A stretch of DNA of 64,000 nt from Deinococcus taeanensis. GTDB lineage: Bacteria; Deinococcota; Deinococci; Deinococcales; Deinococcaceae. Both the position numbers and the translations under genes were made by a program. Below are positions 63,890 through 64,000 of the stretch, in pieces. The notes under the pieces are model-generated. The model ran no database searches. It was not told the DNA's origin and was given only the letters and a program-made list of their open reading frames with translations. Positions within the stretch are counted from its first letter, which is position 1, and each line of letters starts with the position of its first letter. The stretch spans positions 248,001 through 312,000 of the forward strand of contig NZ_CP083457.1 in the NCBI RefSeq assembly GCF_020229735.1, in the 5' to 3' direction.

Positions 63890-64000
63890 ATGCTGCCCCT
63901 GGAGGGACTGCGGGTGATCGCCCTGGAACAGGCGGTCGCCGGGCCGTTCTGCTCGCGCCAGCTGGCGGACCTGGGGGCCGACGTCATCAAGGTGGAGCGT
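63890..64000 (+). CDS. CaiB/BaiF CoA-transferase, N-terminal fragment (runs off window)
   Basis: The first 37 residues: [21 protein letters not shown], then [16 protein letters not shown]. This is the standard start of class III CoA-transferases, with the [19 protein letters not shown]oA-binding signature. The ATG immediately follows the acyl-CoA dehydrogenase stop. It would activate the acid substrate by CoA transfer before dehydrogenation. Confidence 0.88.
   Translation, partial: MLPLEGLRVIALEQAVAGPFCSRQLADLGADVIKVER

Noticed and set aside
1..64000. CRISPR arrays, tRNA and rRNA genes
   Set aside because: No regularly spaced repeats, tRNA-like cloverleaf with a TTCGA arm or conserved rRNA segment was seen on either strand.

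Overview
The window is GC-rich chromosomal or megaplasmid DNA that most resembles a Deinococcus-type bacterium. The basis is inference from gene content: GGDEF, HD-GYP and multi-PAS/GAF signalling proteins, many IS relics, amino-acid and sugar uptake operons. A recurrent promoter layout also fits: a -10 hexamer ending 6-7 nt before the start codon with no Shine-Dalgarno, as in leaderless genes. No rRNA, tRNA or CRISPR array was seen, so the genus rests on style rather than a marker gene.

Layout. 1-3 kb: a diguanylate cyclase and a convergent PAS/HD-GYP protein. 3.4-8.8 kb: a chaperone-usher pilus cluster (four spore-coat-U subunits, chaperone, usher). 9.1-9.7 kb: an IS4-type relic. 9.9-12.7 kb: aldo/keto reductase, SDR and a nucleotide-sugar epimerase-like gene broken by an in-frame stop. 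12.8-17.6 kb (minus): FTR1 iron permease with a periplasmic partner, coupled to a hydantoinase-A-like gene and a small membrane-anchored protein. 18.2-23.2 kb: a tightly overlapping minus-strand operon (aminotransferase-like protein without its PLP lysine, malic-enzyme-like fragment, glutamate dehydrogenase, HTH protein) divergent from a MocR-type regulator. 23.5-25.8 kb: a complete polar amino-acid ABC transporter. 26.4-37.8 kb: single genes (membrane protein, large hybrid histidine-kinase-like sensor, LysR/SDR pair, VOC protein, MarR, DHH phosphoesterase, DUF4384-like protein), separated by gene-poor stretches. 38.3-43.5 kb (minus): a sugar ABC operon with two Gfo/Idh/MocA dehydrogenases. 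43.8-50.7 kb: an IS graveyard with an IS3-family element nested inside another, an IS630 remnant, a three-gene ArsR/membrane/rhodanese operon, an IS5-like relic and another IS3-family copy. 51.3-56.9 kb: BenE-type transporter, M20 amidohydrolase, family-5 solute-binding protein, HIT protein. 57-58.9 kb: PAS-AraC regulator and a frameshifted quinone reductase. 59.4-64 kb: a catabolic operon (MmgE/PrpD, two-subunit TPP decarboxylase, LamB/YcsF, acyl-CoA dehydrogenase, CaiB/BaiF CoA-transferase running off the window).

The strongest candidate for something undescribed is the 18.2-23.2 kb operon: two enzyme-like proteins that look catalytically incomplete are translationally coupled to an intact glutamate dehydrogenase, next to a PLP-binding regulator and an amino-acid importer. 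The FTR1/hydantoinase-A operon and the 59-64 kb catabolic operon are the next most interesting. All functional calls come from motif and family recognition by eye; no database search was run.
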